A stretch of 51,401 bases of DNA from Hyphomonadaceae bacterium (GTDB lineage Bacteria; Pseudomonadota; Alphaproteobacteria; Rhizobiales; Hyphomicrobiaceae): positions 1 to 51,401 of the forward strand of contig JAIEQJ010000047.1 of NCBI GenBank assembly GCA_019747815.1, read 5' to 3'. Below the pieces are notes generated by a model, which did no database searches, was not told the origin of the DNA, and was given only the letters and a program-made list of their open reading frames with translations. Below are positions 24,488 to 33,954 of this stretch, piece by piece. Position 1 is the stretch's first letter, and every line of letters begins with the position of its first letter. Made by a program: the position numbers and the translations under genes.

Positions 24488-26578
24488 CTACTTCTTCTTC
24501 GCGTCCAGTGCGGCGAACGTGCCGTTCTCGGCAGCCAGCTTCTCGATCAGGGGCGCGACCTTCCAGCGCGCGCCGTATTTGGCCGCATAGGCCTTGATGC
24601 GTTCGGCGGCCTTCTGCATGCCGATCACGTTGTCCACCTGCCACATGGGCCCGCCGCGCCAGGCCGGGAAGCCGTAGCCGTTCAAATACATCGTGTCGAT
24701 GTCGCTGGCGCGGAGCGCGATCCCTTCCTCCAGAATCTTGGCGCCCTCGTTGGCAAGACGCAGCAGGCTGCGCTCGACGATCTCCTCGGCCGGGATCGGG
24801 CGCTGCTTGATCTGCAGCGCCTCTGCCTCGCTCCTTATCAGCGCCTCGATCTCGGGATCGACCTGGCGCTTGCGGTGGGCGTCATACTTGTAATAGCCGG
24901 CGCCCGTCTTCTGCCCGAGGCGTCCCATCTCCACGATCTTGTCGGGGATGCGCGCAAACTGCGCCGCCTCGCCGGTGAGCTTCCTCTCCTTGCGGATGCG
25001 GTAGCCGACGTCGAGGCCGGCGAGATCGCTCACCGCCAGCGGTCCCATCGCCATGCCCCAGCCTTCCAGCGCGCCGTCGATCTCCTGCGGCATGGCGCCT
25101 TCCAGATTCATGGCCTGCACCTCGCCGCCGTAGGCGGCCAGCATGCGGTTGCCGACAAAGCCGTCGCACACGCCCGCCTGCACGCCGACCTTGCCGATCT
25201 TCTTGGCGACCGCCATCGAGGTCGCCATCACGTCGTTGGCAGTCTTTTCCGCACGCACGATCTCCAAGAGCCGCATGATGTTGGCGGGCGAGAAGAAGTG
25301 CAGCCCCACCACGTCCTGCGGGCGCTTGGTGACGGCGGCGATCTCATCCACGTCGAGGGTGGAGGTGTTGGTGGCGATGATGGCGCCCGGCTTGGCTAGT
25401 CTGTCGAGCTTGGCGAAGATCTCCTTCTTGAGCGCCAAGTTCTCGAACACGGCCTCGATGATCAGGTCAGACCCGCTCAAGTCCTCGAGCTTGAGCGAGG
25501 GGGTCAGCCTGGCAAAGCGATCACCTGCCTGCGCCTCGGTGATGCGGCCGCGCTTCACGTTGGCTTCCAGCGTTTCCTTGATGCGGGCGACCCCCTTGTC
25601 GAGCGCCTCCTGCGTGGTCTCCACGATGGTCAGGGGATAGCCCGCGTTGAGGAAAGCCAGGCCGATGCCGGTGCCCATGGTGCCGGCACCCAGAATGCCG
25701 ACCGTCTTGATGTCGCGCAGCTTCACGTCGGCGCCGATGCCGGGCAGGTTCGCCGCCTGGCGCTCGGCAAAGAACGCATACTGCAGCGCGCGGGCGTAGG
25801 GGCTCACCGCCGCCTCGCGGAACAGCGCGCGCTCGCGGGCGATGCCCTCGGCCAGTGGCAGGGTGGTCGCCGCCTCCACCGCATCGATGGCGGCCTTCGG
25901 CGCGATCGGGCCGCTTGGGTGACGGGCGATGGACCCGCGCGCCTTGTCGAACAGGCCGGCGGGAACCTTGTCGATCTGCTTCTCGCCGATGCGGCGCGGC
26001 GGCTGGCCCACCTGGGCCTTGGCGAACGCGACGGCGGCGGCGACCACGTCGCCGTCGGCCAGCTTGTCGATGAGACCGGCGGCGGCGCCCTTGGTCGCAT
26101 CGATGAAGGCACCCGTGGTGATGAGTTGCAGAGCCTGCTCGACGCCGATGGCGCGCGGCAGGCGCTGCGTGCCGCCGGCGCCCGGAATGATGCCGAGCTT
26201 GATCTCCGGCAGGCCGAGCTGGCGCACCTCCTTGGTGGAAACGCGATAGTGGCAGCCGAGCGCCAGCTCCAGCCCGCCGCCGAGCGCGGTGCCATTCACG
26301 GCCGCCACCACGGGCTTTGCCGATTTTTCGATCGTGTCGATGAGCGCGGGCAGCAGCGGCTCCTTCATCTCGCCCCTGAATTCCGTGATGTCGGCGCCGG
26401 CGGAGAAGAACTTGCCCGTCCCGGTCAGCACGATCGCCGTGACGCCGGCGTCGCCATTGGCTTCGGCAAATGCCTTCTGGAGTCCTGAGCGCAGCGCATG
26501 GCCCAGCGCGTTCACCGGCGGATTGTCCATACGGATGACGGCGACGTCGCCCTGTCGTTGCGTTTCCACGATGGCCAC
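24488..26578 (-). CDS. Multifunctional enoyl-CoA hydratase / 3-hydroxyacyl-CoA dehydrogenase
   Basis: 696 aa, the length of FadB/FadJ alpha-type enzymes without extra domains. Residues about 1-190 are the crotonase fold (oxyanion region [17 protein letters not shown], catalytic Glu in [20 protein letters not shown]). The 3-hydroxyacyl-CoA dehydrogenase begins at GAGTMGTG (about 296-303), with the catalytic His in [13 protein letters not shown] duplicated C-terminal dimer domain follows. Catalyses two consecutive beta-oxidation steps. No thiolase is adjacent. The divergent acyl-CoA ligase at 26691 suggests a small fatty-acid or side-chain degradation unit. I give no symbol because FadB, FadJ and FadN cannot be told apart here. 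Confidence 0.93.
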   Translation of the reverse strand: MAIVETQRQGDVAVIRMDNPPVNALGHALRSGLQKAFAEANGDAGVTAIVLTGTGKFFSAGADITEFRGEMKEPLLPALIDTIEKSAKPVVAAVNGTALGGGLELALGCHYRVSTKEVRQLGLPEIKLGIIPGAGGTQRLPRAIGVEQALQLITTGAFIDATKGAAAGLIDKLADGDVVAAAVAFAKAQVGQPPRRIGEKQIDKVPAGLFDKARGSIARHPSGPIAPKAAIDAVEAATTLPLAEGIARERALFREAAVSPYARALQYAFFAERQAANLPGIGADVKLRDIKTVGILGAGTMGTGIGLAFLNAGYPLTIVETTQEALDKGVARIKETLEANVKRGRITEAQAGDRFARLTPSLKLEDLSGSDLIIEAVFENLALKKEIFAKLDRLAKPGAIIATNTSTLDVDEIAAVTKRPQDVVGLHFFSPANIMRLLEIVRAEKTANDVMATSMAVAKKIGKVGVQAGVCDGFVGNRMLAAYGGEVQAMNLEGAMPQEIDGALEGWGMAMGPLAVSDLAGLDVGYRIRKERKLTGEAAQFARIPDKIVEMGRLGQKTGAGYYKYDAHRKRQVDPEIEALIRSEAEALQIKQRPIPAEEIVERSLLRLANEGAKILEEGIALRASDIDTMYLNGYGFPAWRGGPMWQVDNVIGMQKAAERIKAYAAKYGARWKVAPLIEKLAAENGTFAALDAKKK

Positions 26579-26690
26579 GGATGCGCTCCTTCCTCTTTCC
26601 CAGTATGGTGGTCTGGCAGGCCCCGGCTTGGCGGGGACCTGACCTAAAGGTTACTCTGCCAGCAGCAAGCATTCCAGGGAGGATCGCGCA

Positions 26691-28328
26691 ATGCTGCGTG
26701 GGATGATGATGGACCGGCCGCTGCTGGTGTCGGGTGTGATCGACTATGCAGCCGACATCTACCCCGACGTCCAGGTCGTCTCGAACACGGTCGAAGGCGG
26801 CCTGCACCGCTACGGCTACGCCCAGGCCCGCGAGCGCATTGGCCGGCTCGCCAACGCCCTGATCGGCCTCGGCATCAAGCCGGGCGACCGCGTGGCGACG
26901 CTGGCCTGGAACGGCTACCGCCATTTCGAGCTCTACTACGCCATCGCCGGCATCGGCGCCGTCTGCCACACCATCAACCCGCGGCTGTTTCCCGAGCAGA
27001 TCACCTACATCGCCAACCACGCCGACGACACCGCGCTGTTCTTCGACCTCACCTTCCTGCCCCTGGTGGAGAAGCTGAAGCCCGCCCTGAAGACCATCAA
27101 GACCTACGTGCTGATGACGGACCGCGAGCACATGCCGGCCAACGGGCAGCTTGGCGGCCTGCTGTGCTACGAAGGTCTGCTTTCCGAGGTGCCGGCGGCC
27201 TTTCAGTGGCCGGAGTTCGACGAGAACGCCGCCTGTGCGCTCTGCTACACGTCGGGCACCACCGGCGAGCCCAAGGGCGTGCTCTATTCCAACCGCTCGA
27301 TGATGCTGCACACCTTCTTCCTCATTGCCACGCGTCCCGACCTGTTTGCGCACAACCGCACGATCCTGCCCGTGGTGCCGCTGTTCCACGCCAACGCCTG
27401 GAGCCTGCCCTACATCACGCCGCTGACGGGCTGCCCCCTCATCCTGCCGGGTGCGAAGCTCGACGGGGCAACGCTTTATGACCTGATGGAGAGCGAAGGC
27501 GTGGAGGCCGGCTGGGGCGTGCCGACGGTGTGGCTCGGCCTCATCGACGAGTTCAAGAAGCGCGGACGCAAGCCCAAGAAGCTCGTCCAGATCCTGAGCG
27601 GCGGCTCGGCCGTGCCGCAGGCCATGATCGACACCTTGACGCGGGACTACGACATCGAGGTGACCCACGGCTGGGGCATGACCGAGATGAGCCCGGTGGG
27701 CACCTTGTCCCTGTTCCGGCCGGAAGAGCGCGCCAAGTCGCCGCTCGAGCGGGCCCAGCTCAGCGCCAGGCAGGGTCGGCGTATGTACGGCGTCGATCTC
27801 AAGGTCATCGACGACAAGGGCACCTGCGCACCGCCGGACGGCGCAACCTCGGGCGAGCTGTTCGTGCGCGGCGCAACCATCGTGTCGGGCTATTTCAACA
27901 ATCCCGACGCGTCCGCCAGGCAGATCGACGCCGAGGGCTGGTTCGGCACCGGCGACGTCGCCAAGATCACGCCCGACCAATGGCTGCTGATCGTCGATCG
28001 CACCAAGGATCTCGTGAAGTCGGGCGGCGAGTGGATCAGCTCCATCGACGTGGAGAACGCCGCGCTCGCCTGCAGGGGGCTCGCCAACTGCGCCGTGATC
28101 GGCGTGCCGCATCCCAAGTGGCACGAGCGCCCGCTGCTGGTGGCGGTGAAGGCGCCGGGCGCCGAGCCGACCAAGGCCGAGATCCTGGATGTGCTGGCCG
28201 CCAAGATCGCCAAGTGGCAGATGCCCGACGACGTGGTGTTCGTCGATGCGCTGCCGATGACGGCGACGGGCAAGATCTCCAAGAAGGACCTGCGCGCCAA
28301 GTTCGCGGACTACAAGCTGCCGGAGTGA
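26691..28328 (+). CDS. AMP-forming acyl-CoA ligase (long/medium chain)
   Basis: 545 aa with AGGGAGG 8 nt upstream. AMP-binding P-loop YTSGTTGEPKG at about 186-196, the A5 motif GWGMTEMSPVG, the A7 region GWFGTGDVAKI and the catalytic-Lys tail TATGKISKKDLR. It activates a carboxylic acid to an acyl-AMP and then acyl-CoA. The overall pattern (HTINPRLFPEQI, VPLFHANAW) is that of the AlkK/long-chain fatty-acid CoA ligase group, also common for aromatic or alkanoic acids. Divergent from the beta-oxidation enzyme gene with 112 bp between starts, so a shared regulatory region is likely. Confidence 0.93.
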   Translation: MLRGMMMDRPLLVSGVIDYAADIYPDVQVVSNTVEGGLHRYGYAQARERIGRLANALIGLGIKPGDRVATLAWNGYRHFELYYAIAGIGAVCHTINPRLFPEQITYIANHADDTALFFDLTFLPLVEKLKPALKTIKTYVLMTDREHMPANGQLGGLLCYEGLLSEVPAAFQWPEFDENAACALCYTSGTTGEPKGVLYSNRSMMLHTFFLIATRPDLFAHNRTILPVVPLFHANAWSLPYITPLTGCPLILPGAKLDGATLYDLMESEGVEAGWGVPTVWLGLIDEFKKRGRKPKKLVQILSGGSAVPQAMIDTLTRDYDIEVTHGWGMTEMSPVGTLSLFRPEERAKSPLERAQLSARQGRRMYGVDLKVIDDKGTCAPPDGATSGELFVRGATIVSGYFNNPDASARQIDAEGWFGTGDVAKITPDQWLLIVDRTKDLVKSGGEWISSIDVENAALACRGLANCAVIGVPHPKWHERPLLVAVKAPGAEPTKAEILDVLAAKIAKWQMPDDVVFVDALPMTATGKISKKDLRAKFADYKLPE

Positions 28329-28335
28329 CCATCCC

Positions 28336-28444
28336 TGTCATCCCGGAATTCGCCGCAGGCGAATATCCGGGACCCAGTGCCGCGCGCTCGACCTGTGCAG
28401 CCCTGGATCCCGGCTCGGGCGCTTCGCGCTTGGCCGGGATGGCA
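28336..28444. repeat. GTCATCCCGG-type repeat, copy c (inverted pair)
   Basis: Left unit starts TGTCATCCCGGAATTCGCC and ends ATCCGGGACCCAG. The right unit, inverted, runs CTGGATCCCGG to GGCCGGGATGGCA. Fills the gap between convergent genes and could fold into a cruciform or terminator. Confidence 0.8.
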
Positions 28445-28449
28445 AACCC

Positions 28450-29136
28450 TCACAGGAACGTCGCGATCTCCGCGAGCGGCTTCTTCTGCGTGGCATAGGC
28501 GGGAATGGTCGCATGCTTGGCCGGATAGCCGGTGACGAGCAGGATGTAGGGCTTGTCGTTCTCCGGGCGGCCGCAAATCTCGTTGAGGAAGCCCATGGGT
28601 GCCGGCGTGTGCGTCAACGTGGCGAGGCCGGCGCGGTGCAGGGCCGCGATCAGGAAGCCGGTGGCGATGCCGACCGATTCCGGCACGTAGTAGTTCTTGC
28701 GCACGCGGCCGTCGGCGCCGGCGCTGCGGCGCGCACCGAAGATGCAGATGAGATAGGGGGCCACTTCGAGAAAGGCCTTGTTGGCGTCGGTGCCAAGCGG
28801 GCGCAGGGCGTCGAGCCATTCCTGCCCGGCGCGGCCTGCGTAGAACACTTGCTCCTCGGCCTCCGCGCCCTCGCGCACGCGCCGCTTGAGGCTCGCATCG
28901 GTGATGACGCTGAAGTGCCAGGGCTGATGATTGGCGCCGCTCGGGGCCGTGCCGGCCGCCAGCAGGCATTGCTTGATGATGTCGCGCGGCACGGGCCGGG
29001 GCGAGAACTCGCGCACGGTGTGGCGTGTGCGGATCTGCGCATAGAAGGCACGCGCCCGCTCGCGCATGTCCTCCACCGGCATCTCGGCGTAGTCGGGCAG
29101 GGGAATGGACACGTAGTCAACAACGGAGGCGTTCAT
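28450..29136 (-). CDS. Nitroreductase-fold flavoprotein resembling iodotyrosine deiodinase
   Basis: 228 aa. FMN-dependent nitroreductase fold: [29 protein letters not shown] and the C-terminal [10 protein letters not shown]. Compared with generic nitroreductases, the sequence follows the iodotyrosine deiodinase (IYD) group closely. The three residues that grip the zwitterionic tyrosine in human IYD (E157, Y161, K182) have counterparts E95, Y99 and K120 with the same spacing. The predicted reaction is reductive dehalogenation of halotyrosine-like phenols, or nitro reduction. Cytosolic dimer. Convergent with the acyl-CoA ligase, and a repeat lies in front of its start. Confidence 0.8.
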   Translation of the reverse strand: MNASVVDYVSIPLPDYAEMPVEDMRERARAFYAQIRTRHTVREFSPRPVPRDIIKQCLLAAGTAPSGANHQPWHFSVITDASLKRRVREGAEAEEQVFYAGRAGQEWLDALRPLGTDANKAFLEVAPYLICIFGARRSAGADGRVRKNYYVPESVGIATGFLIAALHRAGLATLTHTPAPMGFLNEICGRPENDKPYILLVTGYPAKHATIPAYATQKKPLAEIATFL

Positions 29137-29152
29137 GCGGCCGGTATCCTCT

Positions 29153-29239
29153 TGTCATCCCGGTGCTTGTCACCGGGATCCATCTTTCAACTCGCTCCGC
29201 GCCCTCCGCATCGCCGGCTCCCGGCAACAGCGGGACGAC
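29153..29239. repeat. GTCATCCCGG-type repeat, copy d
   Basis: Left unit TGTCATCCCGG...CACCGGGATCCA is compact (about 30 bp). A degenerate inverted partner ending CGGGACGAC closes at 29239. It lies between two co-directional genes. Confidence 0.6.
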
Positions 29240-29244
29240 CATTT

Positions 29245-29724
29245 TCAATCATCCTTCTCGAACGTGTAGTCGAAATCGCAGTGGCTGGCGCCTTGCATGA
29301 TGGTCTGGGTGCGTTTGAGCTTGATGCGGCTGTCGTAGCCTTCGCAGAACGTGCCGTCGCGCTGGCAGGAGAGCAGGTGGCCGATCTCGCTGAGCCCCAT
29401 GTCACGGTACATCTCCGCATACTTGCAGCGGGTGACGTTGTAGCGATAGCGCGTGTCGGTATGCTCCTTCACTTCGATGGTGAGCGATCCCCCGCGCAGC
29501 CACGGTTCCTGACGCGCGATGAAGGTTTCCAACGAGGTGTTGCCGCCGGCAGCCTTTGCCAGTTCGCCGGCCTGCTCCATGGCCGACTTGCGCACGGCCT
29601 CCGCAATCGTCCTTCGCGCCGCCTCCACGCCGTGGCTGGCCTTCAGCGTATCGTAGACGTGCTTGAGGATGGCCGCCTCGATGCGCCGTTTCTCCAGCAT
29701 GGCCATGGTCTGCGTATCGGACAT
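29245..29724 (-). CDS. ATC-hydrolase family protein (L-2-amino-thiazoline-4-carboxylate hydrolase-like)
   Basis: 159 aa from the ATG preceded by AGGAG. The C-terminal half carries the pattern I associate with this family: TRCKYAEMYRDMG, LLSCQRDGTFCEGY and KLKRTQTIMQGASHCDF. The founding member opens the thiazoline ring of ATC in cysteine synthesis from DL-ATC in Pseudomonas, but most homologues are uncharacterised and occur beside amidohydrolases. The conserved Cys residues may be catalytic or structural. Cytosolic. Divergent from the amidohydrolase pair at 29851. Confidence 0.75.
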   Translation of the reverse strand: MSDTQTMAMLEKRRIEAAILKHVYDTLKASHGVEAARRTIAEAVRKSAMEQAGELAKAAGGNTSLETFIARQEPWLRGGSLTIEVKEHTDTRYRYNVTRCKYAEMYRDMGLSEIGHLLSCQRDGTFCEGYDSRIKLKRTQTIMQGASHCDFDYTFEKDD

Positions 29725-29850
29725 CGTGTGCTCCTGCGATCGTGGGGCCAAGTCTGCAGGAGGGGCCGTACGCCGGCAAGGCCGATTTCCCCGGCCGGCA
29801 GTCGTGCGCTATCTTGCAAGAGCGGGCCGCAGGCCAACCGAGGCAGCACC

Positions 29851-30912
29851 TTGAGCGACGACTGGACTGGCGCCATCGATTGCGATTTTCACCCCCGCGC
29901 GCCGACACCGCGTGATCTTTCCCGCTACATGGACGAGCACTGGCGCGACGCGGTGGAAACGCGTGGCATCGATGCTTGGGACAGCATCGCCTACCCGGCC
30001 AATGCGCCGCTGACAATCCGCCCCGACTGGCGTGAAGCGGGCGCCGATGAGGACCCCGTCGCAGCTGCCAAGGTCACGCTCGACCGCTTCGGCTTCGCAC
30101 ACGCGATCTGCAATTGCCTGTTCCCGGTGCAAGCCTTTCGCGACGAGAACCTGGGTGCGGCCTTCGCCCGCGCCGTCAACGACTGGCTGGCGGCCGAATG
30201 GCTCGCCAAGGATGCGCGTCTCAGGGGCTCGGTGGTGCTCCCAATCCAGTCGACCGAGCGTGCCGTTGACGAGATCGAGCGGCGCGCCGGCGATCCCCGC
30301 TTCGTGCAGGTTCTCATGCTGGCCTTCGGCGAGCATCCGCTCGGCAAGTCGCGCTACTGGCCGATCTATGCCGCCGCCGAGCGGCATAGCTTCACGGTTG
30401 GTATCCATGCGGGCTCGAGCTATCACCACGCCGTCACGGGCTCGGGCTGGCCCACCTACTATCTGGAGGACTACGCCGCCCAGTCGCAGGGCTTCCACAC
30501 CCAGCTCGGCAGCCTCATTGCCGAGGGCGTGTTCGTCAAATTCCCCAGGCTCAAGGTCGTGCTCATCGAATCGGGGGTCACCTGGCTGCCGCCCTATCTG
30601 TGGCGGCTGGCCAAGTTCTGGCGCGGCGTGCGCAACGAGGTGCCCTGGATCGACCGCTCGCCCGAGGCGTTCGTGCGCGACCACGTTCGTCTCACGGCCC
30701 AGCCGTTTGACGCCCCGTCTGGAGCGGAGCACATTGGCCGCCTGATGGACCAGCTCCAGTCCGACACCATGCTGCTGTTCGCCACAGACTTCCCGCACTG
30801 GCAGTACGACGGTGACGCCATGCTGCCGCCGGGCGTCTCGCCCGCGCTCAGGCGCAAAATCCTGATCGACAATCCGTTGGCCACCTACCCTAGGCTCGAG
30901 AGGTCCCCATGA
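29851..30912 (+). CDS. Metal-dependent amidohydrolase (TIM barrel), first of a tandem pair
   Basis: 353 aa from a TTG with GAGG 7 nt upstream. No ATG gives a sensible N-terminus. Metal motif AIDCDFH (DxH) at the first strand, GIHAGSS for the third His, and FATDFPHW with the catalytic Asp near the C-terminus. This places it in the amidohydrolase-2 group (ACMSD and related decarboxylases/hydrolases). The substrate is probably a ring or carboxylated aromatic compound. Its stop overlaps the next start (ATGA), and both encode paralogues, so a tandem duplication with translational coupling is clear. Confidence 0.85.
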   Translation: MSDDWTGAIDCDFHPRAPTPRDLSRYMDEHWRDAVETRGIDAWDSIAYPANAPLTIRPDWREAGADEDPVAAAKVTLDRFGFAHAICNCLFPVQAFRDENLGAAFARAVNDWLAAEWLAKDARLRGSVVLPIQSTERAVDEIERRAGDPRFVQVLMLAFGEHPLGKSRYWPIYAAAERHSFTVGIHAGSSYHHAVTGSGWPTYYLEDYAAQSQGFHTQLGSLIAEGVFVKFPRLKVVLIESGVTWLPPYLWRLAKFWRGVRNEVPWIDRSPEAFVRDHVRLTAQPFDAPSGAEHIGRLMDQLQSDTMLLFATDFPHWQYDGDAMLPPGVSPALRRKILIDNPLATYPRLERSP

Positions 30913-32036
30913 TGCTCGATGCGCCACCGGCGCCCGACGCCGATCTCGACCATCGCCCGGCCCAGGACGGAGCGGCGTGCCTCGCCATCATCGACGGCGA
31001 CGTCCACCCCGCACCCGGCGCACTCGCCGACCTCAAGCCCTACATGTCCGCGCGCTGGTGGGAGCATCTCACGACCTACGGCACGCGCCGTCGCCACGGC
31101 ATGAGCTTCGAGCCCTATCCGAAGTCGGCCCCGCGCGCCTGCCGGCGCGATGCCTGGCCCGAGGGCGGCGGCGCACCGGGCAGCAACCTCGATCTCATCC
31201 GCTCCCAGTATCTCGATCACTACGGCATTGCGTTCGGCATCCTGGGGCCGCTCGGCATCACCGGCCAGAGCGAGATCAATCTCGACTTCGCCGCGGCTCT
31301 TGCGTCGGCCGTCAACGACTGGCAGCGCGAGGTCTTCACCCGGCGCGAGCCGCGGCTGCGCTCGGCCATCGTCGTACCCTACGAGGACGGCGCCGCCTCG
31401 GCAAAGGAGATCGATCGCTGCGCGCCTGATCCTGCCTACGCGCAAGTATTCATGCTGACCCGCAGCGCCGAGCCCGCCGGCAACCGGCGCTACTGGCCTA
31501 TCTACGAAGCCGCCGAGCGCAACGGTCTCCCGGTCGCTCTGCATGTGTTCGGCGCCAGCGGCCACCCGTACACGGGCACCGGCTGGCCCTCCTACTACGT
31601 CGAGGAAGGCGCCGGCCACTCCACCTCATGCCAGACCGTCGTCACCAGCCTCGTCATCGAAGGCGTGTTCGAGCGTTTCCCGAAGCTCAAGGTCGTCATC
31701 GTCGAAGGCGGCTTCGCCTGGCTGGCGCCGCTCTCCTGGCGGCTGGACAAGCTCTATGAGCGCATGCGCGGCGAGGTTCCGCATCTCAAGCGCCGGCCCT
31801 CGGAGTACATTCGCGAGCACATCTGGGTCACCACCCAGCCGATGGAGGAGCCCGAGGATCGCAGGCATGTGCTCGACATGATGGCCTGGATCGGCTGGGA
31901 CCGGCTGCTGTTTGCCTCCGACTATCCGCACTGGGACTTCGATGATCCTTTCCGCGCCTTCCCCGCGGGGCTGGCCACCGACCGCACCCAGCAGATCCTC
32001 ACCACCAACGCGAAGGCGGTGTACCGGCTGCCGTGA
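30909..32036 (+). CDS. Metal-dependent amidohydrolase, second of a tandem pair
   Basis: 375 aa. The same architecture as the preceding protein: IIDGDVH, VALHVFGAS, and FASDYPHWDFD, plus shared stretches such as RYWPIYEAAERN and GWPSYYVEE. About 20 aa longer at the N-terminus. It has probably diverged in substrate or forms a heteromer with its neighbour. Start overlaps the upstream stop by 4 bp. A palindromic repeat separates it from the Rieske gene, so the Rieske protein may be translated from a processed transcript. Confidence 0.87.
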   Translation: MMLDAPPAPDADLDHRPAQDGAACLAIIDGDVHPAPGALADLKPYMSARWWEHLTTYGTRRRHGMSFEPYPKSAPRACRRDAWPEGGGAPGSNLDLIRSQYLDHYGIAFGILGPLGITGQSEINLDFAAALASAVNDWQREVFTRREPRLRSAIVVPYEDGAASAKEIDRCAPDPAYAQVFMLTRSAEPAGNRRYWPIYEAAERNGLPVALHVFGASGHPYTGTGWPSYYVEEGAGHSTSCQTVVTSLVIEGVFERFPKLKVVIVEGGFAWLAPLSWRLDKLYERMRGEVPHLKRRPSEYIREHIWVTTQPMEEPEDRRHVLDMMAWIGWDRLLFASDYPHWDFDDPFRAFPAGLATDRTQQILTTNAKAVYRLP

Positions 32037-32053
32037 TCGCGATCTCCCATCGT

Positions 32054-32146
32054 TGTCATCCCGGCCAAGTGCGCAGCACGAGAGCCGGGACCCGAGGCCC
32101 GCAAATCTGGGTCCCGGATATTTGCTTCGCGAATTCCGGGATGACA
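32054..32146. repeat. GTCATCCCGG-type repeat, copy e (inverted pair)
   Basis: Complete inverted pair: TGTCATCCCGG on the left and CCGGGATGACA on the right, with inner GCCGGGACCCGAGG / GGGTCCCGGAT. It is only 8 bp before the Rieske start codon, so folding in mRNA could affect ribosome access. Confidence 0.85.
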
Positions 32147-32154
32147 GCCTGCTG

Positions 32155-32571
32155 ATGCCACACCACGTCGTCGCCCGCGCCGCCGAAATTCCACCTGGCT
32201 CCCGCAAGCTGGTCCACGTGGGCGAGCGCAGCATCGTCATCTTCAACATCAAGGGCGATCTGTTCGCGCTCTCCGACAAGTGCCCGCACAAGGGCGGCAG
32301 TCTGTCCAAGGGCCGGCTTACGGGCCTCGTGGAATCGTCCTCACCTGGCGAGTACACCTATTCACGCCCCGGCGAGATCATCCGCTGCCCCTGGCACAAC
32401 TGGGAGTTCGACGTGCGCACGGGCCGCTCCTGGTGCGACCCCAAGCGCCTGCGGCTGATGAACTATGCCGTGACCGTGGAGCCAGGCGCCAAGCTGGTCG
32501 AAGGCCCCTATGTGGCCGAGACGTTCGCCGTTGCTGTCGAAGACAATTACGTGGTCGTCGAGACCAAGTGA
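32155..32571 (+). CDS. Rieske [2Fe-2S] ferredoxin-like protein
   Basis: 138 aa, a single Rieske domain. Cluster ligands: C-P-H (SDKCPHKGG) and C-P-W-H (IRCPWHNW). The spacing between the boxes is longer than in most ferredoxins (SSSPGEYTYSRPG in between). Likely an electron donor to an oxygenase or a partner of the amidohydrolases, but no oxygenase alpha subunit is nearby. The N-terminus is uncertain: no Shine-Dalgarno is visible because a palindromic repeat directly precedes it. Confidence 0.85.
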   Translation: MPHHVVARAAEIPPGSRKLVHVGERSIVIFNIKGDLFALSDKCPHKGGSLSKGRLTGLVESSSPGEYTYSRPGEIIRCPWHNWEFDVRTGRSWCDPKRLRLMNYAVTVEPGAKLVEGPYVAETFAVAVEDNYVVVETK

Positions 32572-32625
32572 CCCCGGCGTGCCTGCACCCGCCCAGGCCA
32601 CCTCCACCCGTCATCCCAACTCACC

Positions 32626-32710
32626 TGTCATCCCGGAATTCTCTGGAACGCGAATATCCGGAACCCAGGGCCGCATGCATTCGCACCCAAGGCGCTCCGG
32701 CCGGGATGAT
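32626..32710. repeat. GTCATCCCGG-type repeat, copy f (inverted pair)
   Basis: TGTCATCCCGGAATTC at the left and CGGCCGGGATGAT at the right, with an internal ATCCGGAACCCAGGG. Lies in the 292-bp gap between the Rieske gene and the ABC transporter operon. A second GTCATCCC seed occurs just before it (32610-32617). Confidence 0.75.
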
Positions 32711-32863
32711 GGGGTGGACGGTCCCCACGCAGCGCTTCTCAGCGCCGCACCGGCGGCATGCCGGCGGCTGGCTGTGATTTCCGCAGCACACAACTCATGG
32801 CTTTGTCGATCGCCGCGCGCGTTGTACAGTCCAAAGAAAAAAGCTCACTAGGGAGATTGCTCT

Positions 32864-33931
<1,068 letters not shown>

Positions 33932-33954
33932 TCAAGCAAACGGAGGAAGCACCC

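Noticed and set aside
25521-28124. Minus-strand open frame of 867 codons across the acyl-CoA ligase and the beta-oxidation gene
   Set aside because: It spans two recognised genes in other frames and shows low-complexity Arg/Gly/His content with no domain.
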